DNA of 64,000 bases, taken from the NCBI RefSeq assembly GCF_044373315.1, contig NZ_JBILQK010000003.1, forward strand, positions 1-64,000, read 5' to 3'. The DNA comes from JACDQM01 sp044373315 (GTDB lineage: Bacteria > Pseudomonadota > Gammaproteobacteria > Burkholderiales > Burkholderiaceae_C). Shown one piece after another: positions 27,712-36,583 of this stretch; positions within the stretch are counted from its first letter, which is position 1; every line of letters begins with the position of its first letter. Both the position numbers and the translations under genes were made by a program. A model generated the notes under the pieces. It was not told the origin of the DNA and did no database searches. It was given only the letters and a program-made list of their open reading frames with translations.

Positions 27712-30523
27712 AGAGGGGCTTCTCCGGGCGGCGCGCCAGCACCGCGATTGGCGGAGCCCAGCGCTCGCCCCTGGGTTTCTTGCTGGTGATCAGCGTGATC
27801 TCGGAGGGCTCGAACACCTCCACGTTGTGCGTGATCGGCGTGGTCAGCAGGTACTGCGCGCGGGTGCTGCGCAGGAAGTGGCCGACCAGCTGGATGTTAC
27901 GCACGTCCAGGTGCGCGAAAGGCTCGTCGATGAAGACGAAGCCGCCCGCGCTCTCGTCGTCCTTCATCAGGCCCACCAGCAGGATCAGGCTCTTCAGCAC
28001 CTGCTGGCCGCCCGAGGCCTCGCCGTCGTTCAAACCCACCTCGCCCTTGCCGTCGAAGTTGAACTTCACATGCAATCCAGCCTGGGCCAGCACGGTGTCG
28101 TCGTTATCCAGATGCGGCAGGTCGGCCTGGGCGATCACGCCGGCCAGCTCGCCCAGCTCCTGCACATTCTTCTTGTAGCGGCGCATGGTTGCGCGCAGCA
28201 CGTCGATATAGCGTTCGCGGGCGTTGAAGGCGGCAATGCGCGCCATCTCGTTGCTTGCGCGTCGGTCTTCAAGCTGCGTGCTCTGCTCGTGCACGGAGGC
28301 GTTCATGCGAGCATGGCGATCCTGTACTGCAGGGTCGGTCTCCCACACCCCGGTGTCCAGCTCCTGCTGCACATGGCGCATCGCGATCTCGGCCTGCTTG
28401 GCGTTCTCGAACTCGTCGCGCAGCGCCTGGATCTTGGCCGGCTGCACCCAGCTGGCCGCAAACGCCGCCTTGGCTTCGCGCGAGGCCCTGGCCGCGAGGG
28501 TCAGGTCTTGCCGGCGGCTCTCATGCTCGCGCAGCACGCGCAGCACGCCTTCTTCGCTGGACTTCAGCGAGCCTTGCGCGGCCTCGTAGTCGCGCTCGCT
28601 GCGTGTTGCATGCGTCAGCGAACGGTCATGTTCGGCTTCCAGCGCGGCCATGCGGCTGGCGGCCTCGACACGCGCCTGGCGAAGGCCGGCCAGGCGTGCG
28701 CGGCCTTCGGCAAACTCGGCCGAGCGCTCGCCCAGTTCGCGCGCAGCCTTGTGGCCTTGCGCGGCGCGCTGCGCATCCTTGAGCTGACGCTCAACCTCGG
28801 CCTGCTCCTTGGCGATGCGGCTGAGCTCGCTGTCGTAGCGGGCCAGTTCACGCTCCAGCGCCACGCGGCGGGAATCCAGCGCGGCGACGCCGAACTGGTA
28901 GTCGCGCGCCTCCACCCACAGGCTTCGGCCCCCGCGGCCGTCACGGTAGTAGGCGTCGGGCGTGATCCACTCTCCGCCGGCGCGGGCTCCCGCCTCGGTG
29001 TCTTTCACACAGCGGATGCTGCCCAGCTGGCGGATCAGCCAGCCCGGCAGCTTGGCGTGCACCTTCAGCGCCGCCAGCAGCGAATCCTTGGGCACGACGG
29101 CTGGCACATTCTCGGCATCTGCCACCACATAGTGACGGTAGCGTTCCTTCGCCGCCAGACCGAAGGCGCGGCCTTCGTCCGACGAATGTGCCAGCACCAC
29201 CACCCAGCGCGAAGGCCGCAGAAAGCCCTCGGCCGCGGCACGCCAGGCCTCGTCCGCGATGTCGATGCAATCCGCCAGAACATGATGGGCGATGCCCGCC
29301 TCGTCGAGCGCGCGGCGAAAGCGCGTCACCTCGGGCGGCGGCGGTGGCAGGCGTTGGCCGCTCAAGGCTTCCATCGCTGACTGCGCCTTGCGCGATTGGT
29401 CGTTCTGGCGCGTGAAGCTCTCGCGAAGCGCATGCTGGCGGCTGGCGAGTTCTTCCAGGCGCTGAGTCAGCTCGGCGCCGTCGGCCTCCACCGCAGCCAG
29501 CGCCTTCAGCTCTTCCTCGCGCTTGGCCAGAAGCTCCACCGGCCGCTCGGCTTCACGTGCGGCATCAAAGGCAGCACGTGCCTGCTTGCGCTCTGCGTCC
29601 AAATCGACCAGCTTCTGCTTGGCCGCTTCATGCGCCTGGAACAGCGCATGCAACTCGGCGCGCTTCGCCGCCATCTGCCGGCTATCACTGGCAGCAAACA
29701 GGCGCTGACGATGCAGCTCGCGCAGCGATTGCGCGGTGCGCTGGCGGCTCTCCGCCCATTGCAGCACCGGCAGCACTTCGGTGGACAGGCGCTCGCGCTC
29801 CTTGAGCCGCAGTTGGTACTGTTGGTAGCTGGTGACGCGGTTAGCAAGATCCGAGAGCTGGGCCTGCGTGTGCGACAACTCATGCACCGCCTGCTCTACT
29901 TCCTTCATCAGCTGCTGCTGGTGGCTGCGCGCCTGGTCGTAGCGGTCCAGCACCTCCTGGTCGCCGAACACCTCGAAGACGAGGCGCAACAGCTCCTTGG
30001 GCGAGAGCTCACACAGGCGATCGGTCTGGCCCTGCTCCAGCGCCAGCACGCGGCCGATGGCGCGCGTCAGCCCCGCGGCTTCCAGGCGGCGCTTCCAGGC
30101 CTCGATGCCCAGCCAATCCTTCTCGGCCTTCTCGGCCAGAGCCTCGATCTCATGCACGCCGTCGACCATTAGATAGCGGCGCTGCCAGTCGCCACCGTGG
30201 CGCTCGATGCGGCAAGCCAGCGTCACCTGGTCGCTGTAGAGCAGCGAGCTGGCAAAGGGCCGGCTGCTGTTCTGGCGGCTGCGCGGCTTGTTGTCAACCA
30301 GGGCTCGCAGCCACGCCGTCTCGGCGTTGGCATGGCGCGCATAGGTGCGGAAGGTGCGGCCGCCCGAGCATTCCAGCCCCAGCAGCGTGCGCATCGCGTC
30401 CAGCAGCGTGGTCTTGCCAGAGCCGTTCGGGCCGGCGATGGTAATGATGTTGCCGTCCAGCGGCATCGAGACGCGCTGGCAGTAATCCCAGTGCAGCAGT
30501 TCAAGCGATTGCAGATGAAACAT
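27704..30523 (-). CDS. mksB: SMC-like ATPase of a MukBEF-type condensin (MksB)
   Basis: 939-residue SMC-type ATPase. Walker A GPNGSGKTTLLDA is at residues 31-43. Two long coiled-coil arms (Glu/Arg/Ala-rich, about 200-400 and 540-760) flank a hinge-like globular segment (about 410-540, from HHVLADCIDIADEAW to VEARDYQFGV). The signature LNDGEASGGQQVLKSL and Walker B GGFVFIDEPFAHLD close the head. Size and order (F-E-B) match MksB of Pseudomonas-type MksBEF rather than the 1480-residue MukB. With MksE and MksF it would form a DNA-loop-extruding or plasmid-sensing complex. It lies 12 bases after mksE. Confidence 0.85.
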   Translation of the reverse strand: MFHLQSLELLHWDYCQRVSMPLDGNIITIAGPNGSGKTTLLDAMRTLLGLECSGGRTFRTYARHANAETAWLRALVDNKPRSRQNSSRPFASSLLYSDQVTLACRIERHGGDWQRRYLMVDGVHEIEALAEKAEKDWLGIEAWKRRLEAAGLTRAIGRVLALEQGQTDRLCELSPKELLRLVFEVFGDQEVLDRYDQARSHQQQLMKEVEQAVHELSHTQAQLSDLANRVTSYQQYQLRLKERERLSTEVLPVLQWAESRQRTAQSLRELHRQRLFAASDSRQMAAKRAELHALFQAHEAAKQKLVDLDAERKQARAAFDAAREAERPVELLAKREEELKALAAVEADGAELTQRLEELASRQHALRESFTRQNDQSRKAQSAMEALSGQRLPPPPPEVTRFRRALDEAGIAHHVLADCIDIADEAWRAAAEGFLRPSRWVVVLAHSSDEGRAFGLAAKERYRHYVVADAENVPAVVPKDSLLAALKVHAKLPGWLIRQLGSIRCVKDTEAGARAGGEWITPDAYYRDGRGGRSLWVEARDYQFGVAALDSRRVALERELARYDSELSRIAKEQAEVERQLKDAQRAAQGHKAARELGERSAEFAEGRARLAGLRQARVEAASRMAALEAEHDRSLTHATRSERDYEAAQGSLKSSEEGVLRVLREHESRRQDLTLAARASREAKAAFAASWVQPAKIQALRDEFENAKQAEIAMRHVQQELDTGVWETDPAVQDRHARMNASVHEQSTQLEDRRASNEMARIAAFNARERYIDVLRATMRRYKKNVQELGELAGVIAQADLPHLDNDDTVLAQAGLHVKFNFDGKGEVGLNDGEASGGQQVLKSLILLVGLMKDDESAGGFVFIDEPFAHLDVRNIQLVGHFLRSTRAQYLLTTPITHNVEVFEPSEITLITSKKPRGERWAPPIAVLARRPEKPLYD

Positions 30524-30535
30524 CGGGGCTTCTTC

Positions 30536-31258
30536 TTATTGGAGTTCTTCGCCGTCTTCGTCGATGACGTCAATTTGCTCGGCCTCGCGCAGCCGGGCCA
30601 GTGCCGGCGCGGCCTGCGCATCGGTGGTGCGCGCCAGCACGTCGCCCAAAGCACCATCCAGGATACGCGGTGCCAGGGTGTCGTAGTCCAGCAGCAGATC
30701 CAGCAACGGGCCTTCGGCGATGTCTTCGCCGCGGCGGGTGATGAAGCCGTTGCGCTCCAGCAGCTTCAGATTCGCATCAAGGCGCAGCTTCTTGCCCAGC
30801 TGATTACCAAAGTCGGCCAGCAGGCTGCGGTAGGACAAGGTGGGCGCCACGCTGGCGGCCAACGGCAGCGGCTTATCGGTGGCGAACATCTCACCCTGCC
30901 CTTCCTCGCCCGCCTCGCTGCGCGCGATCTGGCGCTGGCGCTTGGGCAGCACGATCAGCGACCACAGCACCACCAGTAGAGCGACGCCGTCACGCGGCAG
31001 GTCGAGGTTGTTGTTGGCCGCCAGGCCGGTCTCGCCGAACACCGCCACCTCGGCGGGGCGCAGCATAGCCACGCTGATGTGGTCGGCATAGAGGTTGTCG
31101 ACCACTCGCAGGCCGACAGCCGCCAGCCGGTCGCTCAGCGCGGCCCACAGCTCGGTATCGATCAAGGCGCGGCGCACCAGCGCGTGGCTGCGCGGCAGCC
31201 AGCGGCGGGCCAGCAACTGGGCCGCCAGGTGCGCGGCATCGTCAAGGGTATTGCTCAT
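30536..31258 (-). CDS. mksE: Condensin accessory subunit MksE (MukE-like, DUF4194-type)
   Basis: 240-residue winged-helix protein in the position and size of MukE/MksE/JetB. The pattern includes DGVALLVVLWSLIVLPKRQRQ and RLDANLKLLERNGFITRRG, followed by an acidic tail ending EDGEELQ. Its start overlaps the mksF stop by 4 bases and mksB follows after 12. Identification rests mainly on operon context, because the family is poorly conserved in sequence. Confidence 0.78.
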   Translation of the reverse strand: MSNTLDDAAHLAAQLLARRWLPRSHALVRRALIDTELWAALSDRLAAVGLRVVDNLYADHISVAMLRPAEVAVFGETGLAANNNLDLPRDGVALLVVLWSLIVLPKRQRQIARSEAGEEGQGEMFATDKPLPLAASVAPTLSYRSLLADFGNQLGKKLRLDANLKLLERNGFITRRGEDIAEGPLLDLLLDYDTLAPRILDGALGDVLARTTDAQAAPALARLREAEQIDVIDEDGEELQ

Positions 31259-32589
31259 TGTTGTTCTTGTGGCGCTGTTTTCGGTTCAGTGGGAGTGGCG
31301 CTGTTGTGCAACACGCCTTGGCTCATCCAGCGGACGAACTCGTCGTCCACCTCGCCCTGCTCGGCTGACCAGCGCACCCGCCAGGGCTGGCGCGCCATAT
31401 CGCCAGTGGCGCCGCTCAGGTGCTGAGCCTGCGGGTCGCCCAGCAGTGGCAGCAGCTGGGCGCGGTAGGCGGAACGGGCATAGCTGCCGCCCAGCACCGC
31501 CGGGGCCAGGTCTTGCTCGGCGTGGCCCTCGGCGCTCCACAGGCCCAGCAACTGCTGCATCTGTGCCATCTCGGGCGGCAAGCTCATCACCGCCAGTTCG
31601 CCGGACGGTGCGGCCAGACCTTGCGGCAGCGGCTCCAGCAGCTTGGCATCAGGCCGATCGCGTTCGAACTCGCCCTCGGCCATGTCCAGCAGTTCATGCT
31701 GGGCCACCAGCACCGGGTGCGCCGGCCGTGAGAGCGCGCCCAGCGCGAGGTTCTCCAGGAAGGGCACGTTCTGCAGCCAACGCCGAACATCGGTGGTGGT
31801 GATGCCGGTGGAGCCCAGCGTGACGCGCTGGCGGTCTACCTGCTGCAGCGCGCGGTTGAACTGGCTGGCCATGGCCAGCAGACGCGCCTGCGCCAGGCCC
31901 AGCTCGCGTGCCAGGCGTTCCAGCCGCGCGTTGCCCTGTTCCTGGGCCTGCTCGATGATGGCCTTGAGCGCCTCTCCAGCGCGGTCGACCAGCTTGAGCG
32001 CGCGCTCGAAACGCTGGCGCGCGCGGCGCAGATGGAACTCGGAGCCGCTGGCGATCGCATCGGCGAACTCGTCGTACAGGCGCGAGAGCTGGGCCTGCAG
32101 ATGGCGCAGCTGGGCCGGGTCCAGCGTACCAAGCGTGTGGGCACCGGCCACATTAGCCAGCAAGGCGGCCAGATCGGCATCCTGCTCGCGCGCGGCGGCC
32201 AGTGGCGACAGCAGGCCGATTAGCTGCTGGGCCAAGGGCGTGACGCTGTACTGCTGATTGCTGCCGTCCCAGGCCAGCAACTCGGCCTCGCGCAGGCGCT
32301 TGAGCACCAGCTCCAGCGCTTCGTCGCGCAGCATGTGGAAATGGCGATTCAGCGTGTCGCGGCTAACGCGCGATTCCGGCAGCGCCATCAGTTCCATGAA
32401 CACCCACACGCGCAGCCGAACCAGGGCCGCCGGCCCGTGACACAGCGCGCGCAAGGCGTTGAGCAGCGGCTCATTGCGCTCCAGCTGCCACCACAACAAG
32501 GCTTCGCCGGGCGCCGCGCCGTCGCGGAAATAGTCTTCAAAGCGCAACTCGCCTTCGTCAGCGACTGCGCCCACCTCGTTCTCTGTCAT
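31255..32589 (-). CDS. mksF: Condensin kleisin subunit MksF (MukF-like)
   Basis: 444-residue predicted kleisin, first gene of the mksF-mksE-mksB-thioesterase operon. The N-terminus (EALLWWQLERNEPLLNALRALCHG, here in parts: EALLWWQLERNEPLL) and a winged-helix block (SRDTLNRHFHMLRDEALELVLKRL, in parts: RDTLNRHFHMLRDEAL) precede a helical region with heptad-like spacing (about 150-300) and an acidic C-terminal part. Length and order fit MksF/JetA. The start is the ATG at 32589; an upstream in-frame extension lacks support. There is no fourth gene of MksG/JetD type on either side. Confidence 0.78.
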   Translation of the reverse strand: MTENEVGAVADEGELRFEDYFRDGAAPGEALLWWQLERNEPLLNALRALCHGPAALVRLRVWVFMELMALPESRVSRDTLNRHFHMLRDEALELVLKRLREAELLAWDGSNQQYSVTPLAQQLIGLLSPLAAAREQDADLAALLANVAGAHTLGTLDPAQLRHLQAQLSRLYDEFADAIASGSEFHLRRARQRFERALKLVDRAGEALKAIIEQAQEQGNARLERLARELGLAQARLLAMASQFNRALQQVDRQRVTLGSTGITTTDVRRWLQNVPFLENLALGALSRPAHPVLVAQHELLDMAEGEFERDRPDAKLLEPLPQGLAAPSGELAVMSLPPEMAQMQQLLGLWSAEGHAEQDLAPAVLGGSYARSAYRAQLLPLLGDPQAQHLSGATGDMARQPWRVRWSAEQGEVDDEFVRWMSQGVLHNSATPTEPKTAPQEQQ

Positions 32590-32730
32590 GCAGCGATTAT
32601 CCCAGCGGGGCGCACGGTCTCGGCAATCTCGCATTGCGGCAGGTACCAAGTCAATGTGTCAGCGGTGTTGAAACACAAGCTAGGGTAAGCACGGCCCCCA
32701 ACGGTGGGACAAGGGACGCGACGCGAGCAC

Positions 32731-32747
32731 GGTAACCTCCCGTTACC
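32731..32747. repeat. Short inverted repeat in the mksF / envelope-cluster gap
   Basis: Six-base arms GGTAAC and GTTACC are separated by CTCCC in the 214-base divergent gap. It lies 57 bases upstream of the small secreted protein gene. Possible operator for the plus-strand cluster; no regulator gene is adjacent. I see no clear promoter in the gap. Confidence 0.35.
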
Positions 32748-32803
32748 ACGTGGTCGGGCAAGGCAGCGCCTGCATGCGCCCATATCGCAAGGAAGGATTG
32801 AAC

Positions 32804-33205
32804 ATGCGCCGTCTGCTCGCATACCGTCCCCTGATTGCCGGCCTGCTCGCGGCGGCTGGATGCAGCACCGCCTTGTGCGCACCGACTGATATGCCCGCTC
32901 TGGCGAATGCGGAAGCCGTCTTGACGCGCAACGGCAAGCTGACCTTCTACGCTGATGCCGAAGGTGCCAGGAAAGGCGGCGAGCTGCTGGTCAAGGAGCT
33001 GGAGCTGCCCTTGACCATACGTGAGGAACTGGCGAATGGCCTGGTGCGCATTCAGGTCAAGGGCACCGACTACTGGGTGGCAGGAGAAGAACTGCGCATC
33101 AAGCGGCCCATGCAAGACGGCTGCATCACCATTTCTCGCCATGTGGCCACAGCGGCCGATCGCGGAGCCAACGAAGGCTGCGCCAAGAGCCGGGCTAAAA
33201 AATGA
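32804..33205 (+). CDS. Small secreted protein, SH3-like pattern
   Basis: 133 residues with an N-terminal signal (LIAGLLAAAGCSTALCA; AAGC is a weak lipobox). The mature part, EAVLTRNGKLTFYADAEGARKGGEL and GLVRIQVKGTDYWVAGEEL (quoted in parts), has the strand pattern of a bacterial SH3-like domain followed by three Cys residues. A good ribosome-binding site (AAGGAAGG) precedes the ATG at 32804. It leads a run of tightly spaced genes with the M48 protease and the CHASE2 protein. No function is recognised. Confidence 0.7.
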   Translation: MRRLLAYRPLIAGLLAAAGCSTALCAPTDMPALANAEAVLTRNGKLTFYADAEGARKGGELLVKELELPLTIREELANGLVRIQVKGTDYWVAGEELRIKRPMQDGCITISRHVATAADRGANEGCAKSRAKK

Positions 33206-33216
33206 TTGGAGCAAGG

Positions 33217-34245
33217 ATGAGCAAGGTTTGCTTGCGCGGCGCTGGACTGTGCGTCTTTGCAGGGCTGCTCCTGTGCCCGACGCTGCATGCACAGGAGTCA
33301 GACAGTCCAGCCCAGGCGCCAGCGGCGAAGCCCGCCGAGTCCGGCAGCGGTTTCTTCGGGCGCCTGACGGGTTCGGTGAAAGACGGCTTCAGTGGACTGG
33401 TGGGCGGCGTGCCTGAGAAGCCACTGATTGCCGCGCTCCAGAGCGGCGCATACGCCGCATCCAACGAGGCACTGGGCGAAGACCGAGATGTCGAATCAAA
33501 ACGGGTGCGCCAGTTCGGCCTGGTGCCCGCCCCGCTGCTGCAGGCCTATGTAGACGGGATCTACCAGCGCCTGAAAGAAGCGTCAGGCGTCCAGGCAGTG
33601 CCCGGCCGGATTCACTTGACGCCAAGCAGCGAACTCGACGCGTCCAGCACGGCGGACGGCAATGCCTTTGTCTCCATGGGCTACCTGCGTGCCCTTCGCA
33701 CCGAAGACGAACTGGCAGCGCTGCTAGCCCACGAGCTGTCCCATGTCCTGCTGCGTCACCACGACAGCAACATCTTCGGCAAGCTTCAGAAGCAGCTTCA
33801 GACCGTGTTCGCCGCTGGTTCGACGATCAAGAACCAGCTCGACCAGCTTGACCGGGCCCAGCAGTCCGGCACCGTGAGTTTGAGTGCGTCGCAGACCCGC
33901 ACATTGCAGCGCATGCAGCTTGGCATCATGCTCACCGATCATGCGCTGCACCCAGCCTGGAACCGTCGCCAGGAAACCGAGGCAGACCGGCTGGCTTACG
34001 ACCTGCTGGTCAAGGCAGGCTATGCGCCGGCTGCCATGAATCGCTGGCTTCAGGTGGTCGCGGACTGGGAGGATGTGCAGAACAAGAAGAAGGCGCAGGC
34101 ACAGGCTGAGGTCCAGAGTGGCGTGGACCTGCTGGTCAGCAGCGGCAAGCTTGACCTGGCCTTGAACAAGGGCGTCAAGAATGCTGGCGACGTGCTGTTG
34201 GAGCAGTTGCAGTCCCGCCATGAACGCGATCAAGCGCATCGATGA
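33217..34245 (+). CDS. M48 family metalloprotease, BepA/YfgC-like, N-terminal part
   Basis: Exported Zn protease of 342 residues with signal peptide GAGLCVFAGLLLCPTLHAQ. The zinc motif is HELSHVLLRH (HEXXH) near residue 175, and the third ligand Glu lies in RRQETEADRLAYDLLVKAGY. After GDVLLEQLQSRH the frame runs into a stop (HERDQAHR), while the +1 frame continues with helical, TPR-like sequence, so the protein may be split or frameshifted. GGAG five bases before ATG 33217 favours this start over ATG 33202, which overlaps the upstream stop. Confidence 0.87.
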   Translation: MSKVCLRGAGLCVFAGLLLCPTLHAQESDSPAQAPAAKPAESGSGFFGRLTGSVKDGFSGLVGGVPEKPLIAALQSGAYAASNEALGEDRDVESKRVRQFGLVPAPLLQAYVDGIYQRLKEASGVQAVPGRIHLTPSSELDASSTADGNAFVSMGYLRALRTEDELAALLAHELSHVLLRHHDSNIFGKLQKQLQTVFAAGSTIKNQLDQLDRAQQSGTVSLSASQTRTLQRMQLGIMLTDHALHPAWNRRQETEADRLAYDLLVKAGYAPAAMNRWLQVVADWEDVQNKKKAQAQAEVQSGVDLLVSSGKLDLALNKGVKNAGDVLLEQLQSRHERDQAHR

Positions 34246-34801
34246 TCTGGGCGCCTACACCGCCAAGCACTATCCCAGCGTGCCGCGCCTGGCGCTCAAG
34301 CCGGGGCTGCATCTCAGCCAGGCCACGCATGGTCAGCTGCTGAGCGCCTACGACGATGTCTTCAAGGCGATGCAACTGGAGGCCGACAACCAGCCCGGTG
34401 AAGCGCTGAAACTGCTGAGCCGCCTCACCGCCAGGAACTCACCGGTGGCCCAGCATGCGCTGCCCAATCTTCGGCTGTACGAGCTGATGCGCCGCATGAA
34501 CAAGGAGCGCGAAGGCCTGAGCTATCTGAGCCGCAGCCTTGAGTCCCCCGAACCCGTCCTTGATGCCTTCAAGCAGATGGCCCTGCTCAACAAACGCAAT
34601 GGCGACCGCACTGCCGTGTTGCGAACCGGCGAGATGGCGATGGCCAAGTTCAAGAAGGCGCCTGCGCTTTATCCCGAACTGATCGCCTTCTACAGCACGG
34701 AAGGCTATCCCGAGCAGGCACGCGAGCTGCTGAACAGTTGCACGCTGACCATGGTGGAGTACCGCGAAGCCTGCAACAAGGCATTCCAGGCCAAACCGTG
34801 A
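34220..34801 (+). CDS. C-terminal TPR-like part of the M48 protease, in the +1 frame
   Basis: 193 residues from ATG 34220, overlapping the protease frame by 26 bases. It begins MNAIKRIDDLGAYTAKHYP and contains helical repeats (GEALKLLSRLTARNSPVAQ, REGLSYLSRSLESPEP, EMAMAKFKKAP, GYPEQARELLN) of TPR type. Homologous M48 proteins of the BepA group carry such repeats on the same chain after the protease domain. It has no signal peptide of its own, so as a separate protein it would not be exported, which argues for a frameshift. Its stop overlaps the GTG of the CHASE2 gene. Confidence 0.7.
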   Translation: MNAIKRIDDLGAYTAKHYPSVPRLALKPGLHLSQATHGQLLSAYDDVFKAMQLEADNQPGEALKLLSRLTARNSPVAQHALPNLRLYELMRRMNKEREGLSYLSRSLESPEPVLDAFKQMALLNKRNGDRTAVLRTGEMAMAKFKKAPALYPELIAFYSTEGYPEQARELLNSCTLTMVEYREACNKAFQAKP

Positions 34802-36531
34802 GCAAGCGTCGCAAAGGCGCGCAGCAAGCGGCCGTTGCTGCGGCCGGCTTCGTCCATCCCTATGACCGTCTGCACCCACTGACGCAAGCCGCGCTTGCCG
34901 CGGGCATGAGCATCGTCATTGGCCTGGCGCTGGCGTGGCTGAGCAACCACAGTTCCATCGCCGAAACCGTCAAACGCATGACGGCGCGGCTCTATCTGCC
35001 GGCCTTGAGCAGCACCTATCCCACCGAGGGGCGGGACGCCATCACGGTGATCACCATCGATGACGCCGACCTGGAGAAGCGACGCCTCGCCTGGCCGGTG
35101 CCACTGACGAAATACAAGGCCTTGATCGAGCGCCTGCTGCGCCATGAGCCCAAGGCCATCTTTCTTGACATCGTGTTTCTGGACAATCGGCCTAGTGATG
35201 AGACTGAGGGCCTGGCCCGGGCAGCCTGCCGCGCCCGGGAACAGGGCGTACCGGTGTACCTGGCGTCCTTGCAAGGCCAGGTCTCGCGCAGTTCGGAAAC
35301 AGAACGCACACTGCTGTGGGCTCGCACGTACGCTGGACAGCCGTGCATCAGCCCGGTCGCACCCAATATCAGCATCGACCGTTATGAGCGCTCGGCTTGG
35401 GAGTACCCACTGCGGGTTGAACGATCCACGCTGCCGCCGGCCGCCCTGGCGATGGCCTGTGACGCCAAACCCGCACTCTGCCCCAGCGATTTGTCTCAGG
35501 ACATGGCCTTGGTCTGGGGCAGCAGGCCTGCTCCGATCAACGAGCAATTGATGCTCGACTACAACGACAAAGGCGAGCTTGAGCCCGTATGCCGCAGCGA
35601 ATGGTCCTGGCTCGAACTGGTGCCCAAGCTCGGTGGACTGCTGCGGCAATTGCCAACGCCCGACTGGCTGGTCGACCGACTGCCCGACAACGACTGGTGG
35701 GCCACCTTGATAAGCTTCAAGCAATGGAAGCAGCCCCTCTGCGTTTACAACCGAACCCTGCCGCTGCGCGCGCTGGACGCGGGTCAGGTGGTACCGCTGG
35801 AGGAGGTTCGCGAGGCGCTGCATCAGCGGTTTGTGCTGATTGGCACCGACTTTCAGAGCCGCGGAGACTCGGTGATGGCCCCGTTGCAAGGGCGGGTGCC
35901 TGGCGTGCACGCCCATGCGATGGCGCTCGACAACCTGATCAGCTTCCGCGGCGAGTATCGGCAGGCCGGCGACTTTGCGCTGAGCCTGCCGCTGACGCGC
36001 GCAACCCAGTACACGATCATCGCTGTGGCGCTACTGGCCGTCGGGATGGTGGCGTGGGGCCGATTCACGCGCTACCTGGCGTCGCATTCAGAACTGCCAC
36101 GCCCCGTGGCGCCGGAACGGCTTCAGGGCTCGGGCGCCTCCTCGGCACTGGGCAAGCGCAAGGGCATGCGCCGAATTGCTTCCTTCGTCTACCAGCTTTG
36201 CAAGAAGCTGTTCTCCCTAGGTCTGTATGCCGCGGTACCGCCCCGGCACAACCGGTGGTACCGCTTCGGCCGGCCGGCGCTCGCTGCCTTGCTGGCGGTG
36301 CTCGGCATCTGGCTGTTGTTCCAGATCGGTGATCGCCTGCTTCACGTCGGCCCGCTGAGCCTGATCGAGTTCCTGCTATTTCCCTTGGGCGTCGAGTTCA
36401 TGCACGGTGGCGAAAAGGCGGCGCGGCTACTGGCCACGATCTGGGACGCATCGGGCTTCGACGATGCAAAACGCCGCCTGGTCGAACTGGCCGTGCGCGC
36501 CGAACACCAGGCCGGTACCGACACGCATTGA
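34798..36531 (+). CDS. CHASE2-domain membrane protein without an output domain
   Basis: 577 residues. One N-terminal membrane helix (AALAAGMSIVIGLALAWL), an extracytoplasmic CHASE2 domain (about 60-390, with ITVITIDDADLEKRRLAWPV, PKAIFLDIVFLD and FVLIGTDFQSRGD), then a helix near 410 (YTIIAVALLAVGMVAW), a cytoplasmic basic stretch and hydrophobic segments near 500-520. CHASE2 normally feeds a kinase, cyclase or EAL/GGDEF domain; none is present. The GTG start overlaps the previous stop (GTGA). It may sense an envelope signal for the coupled protease. Confidence 0.82.
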   Translation: MSKRRKGAQQAAVAAAGFVHPYDRLHPLTQAALAAGMSIVIGLALAWLSNHSSIAETVKRMTARLYLPALSSTYPTEGRDAITVITIDDADLEKRRLAWPVPLTKYKALIERLLRHEPKAIFLDIVFLDNRPSDETEGLARAACRAREQGVPVYLASLQGQVSRSSETERTLLWARTYAGQPCISPVAPNISIDRYERSAWEYPLRVERSTLPPAALAMACDAKPALCPSDLSQDMALVWGSRPAPINEQLMLDYNDKGELEPVCRSEWSWLELVPKLGGLLRQLPTPDWLVDRLPDNDWWATLISFKQWKQPLCVYNRTLPLRALDAGQVVPLEEVREALHQRFVLIGTDFQSRGDSVMAPLQGRVPGVHAHAMALDNLISFRGEYRQAGDFALSLPLTRATQYTIIAVALLAVGMVAWGRFTRYLASHSELPRPVAPERLQGSGASSALGKRKGMRRIASFVYQLCKKLFSLGLYAAVPPRHNRWYRFGRPALAALLAVLGIWLLFQIGDRLLHVGPLSLIEFLLFPLGVEFMHGGEKAARLLATIWDASGFDDAKRRLVELAVRAEHQAGTDTH

Positions 36532-36583
36532 AGCGAGGGCCTGATCGCCAGGAAAAGGACGCGGGGCCGCTGACCGCTAGCGC

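Noticed and set aside
27704..32589. A full Wadjet (JetABCD) plasmid-defence system
   Set aside because: No JetD/MksG-like gene lies on either side; the flanks are a thioesterase and a secreted protein. Only the condensin part is present.
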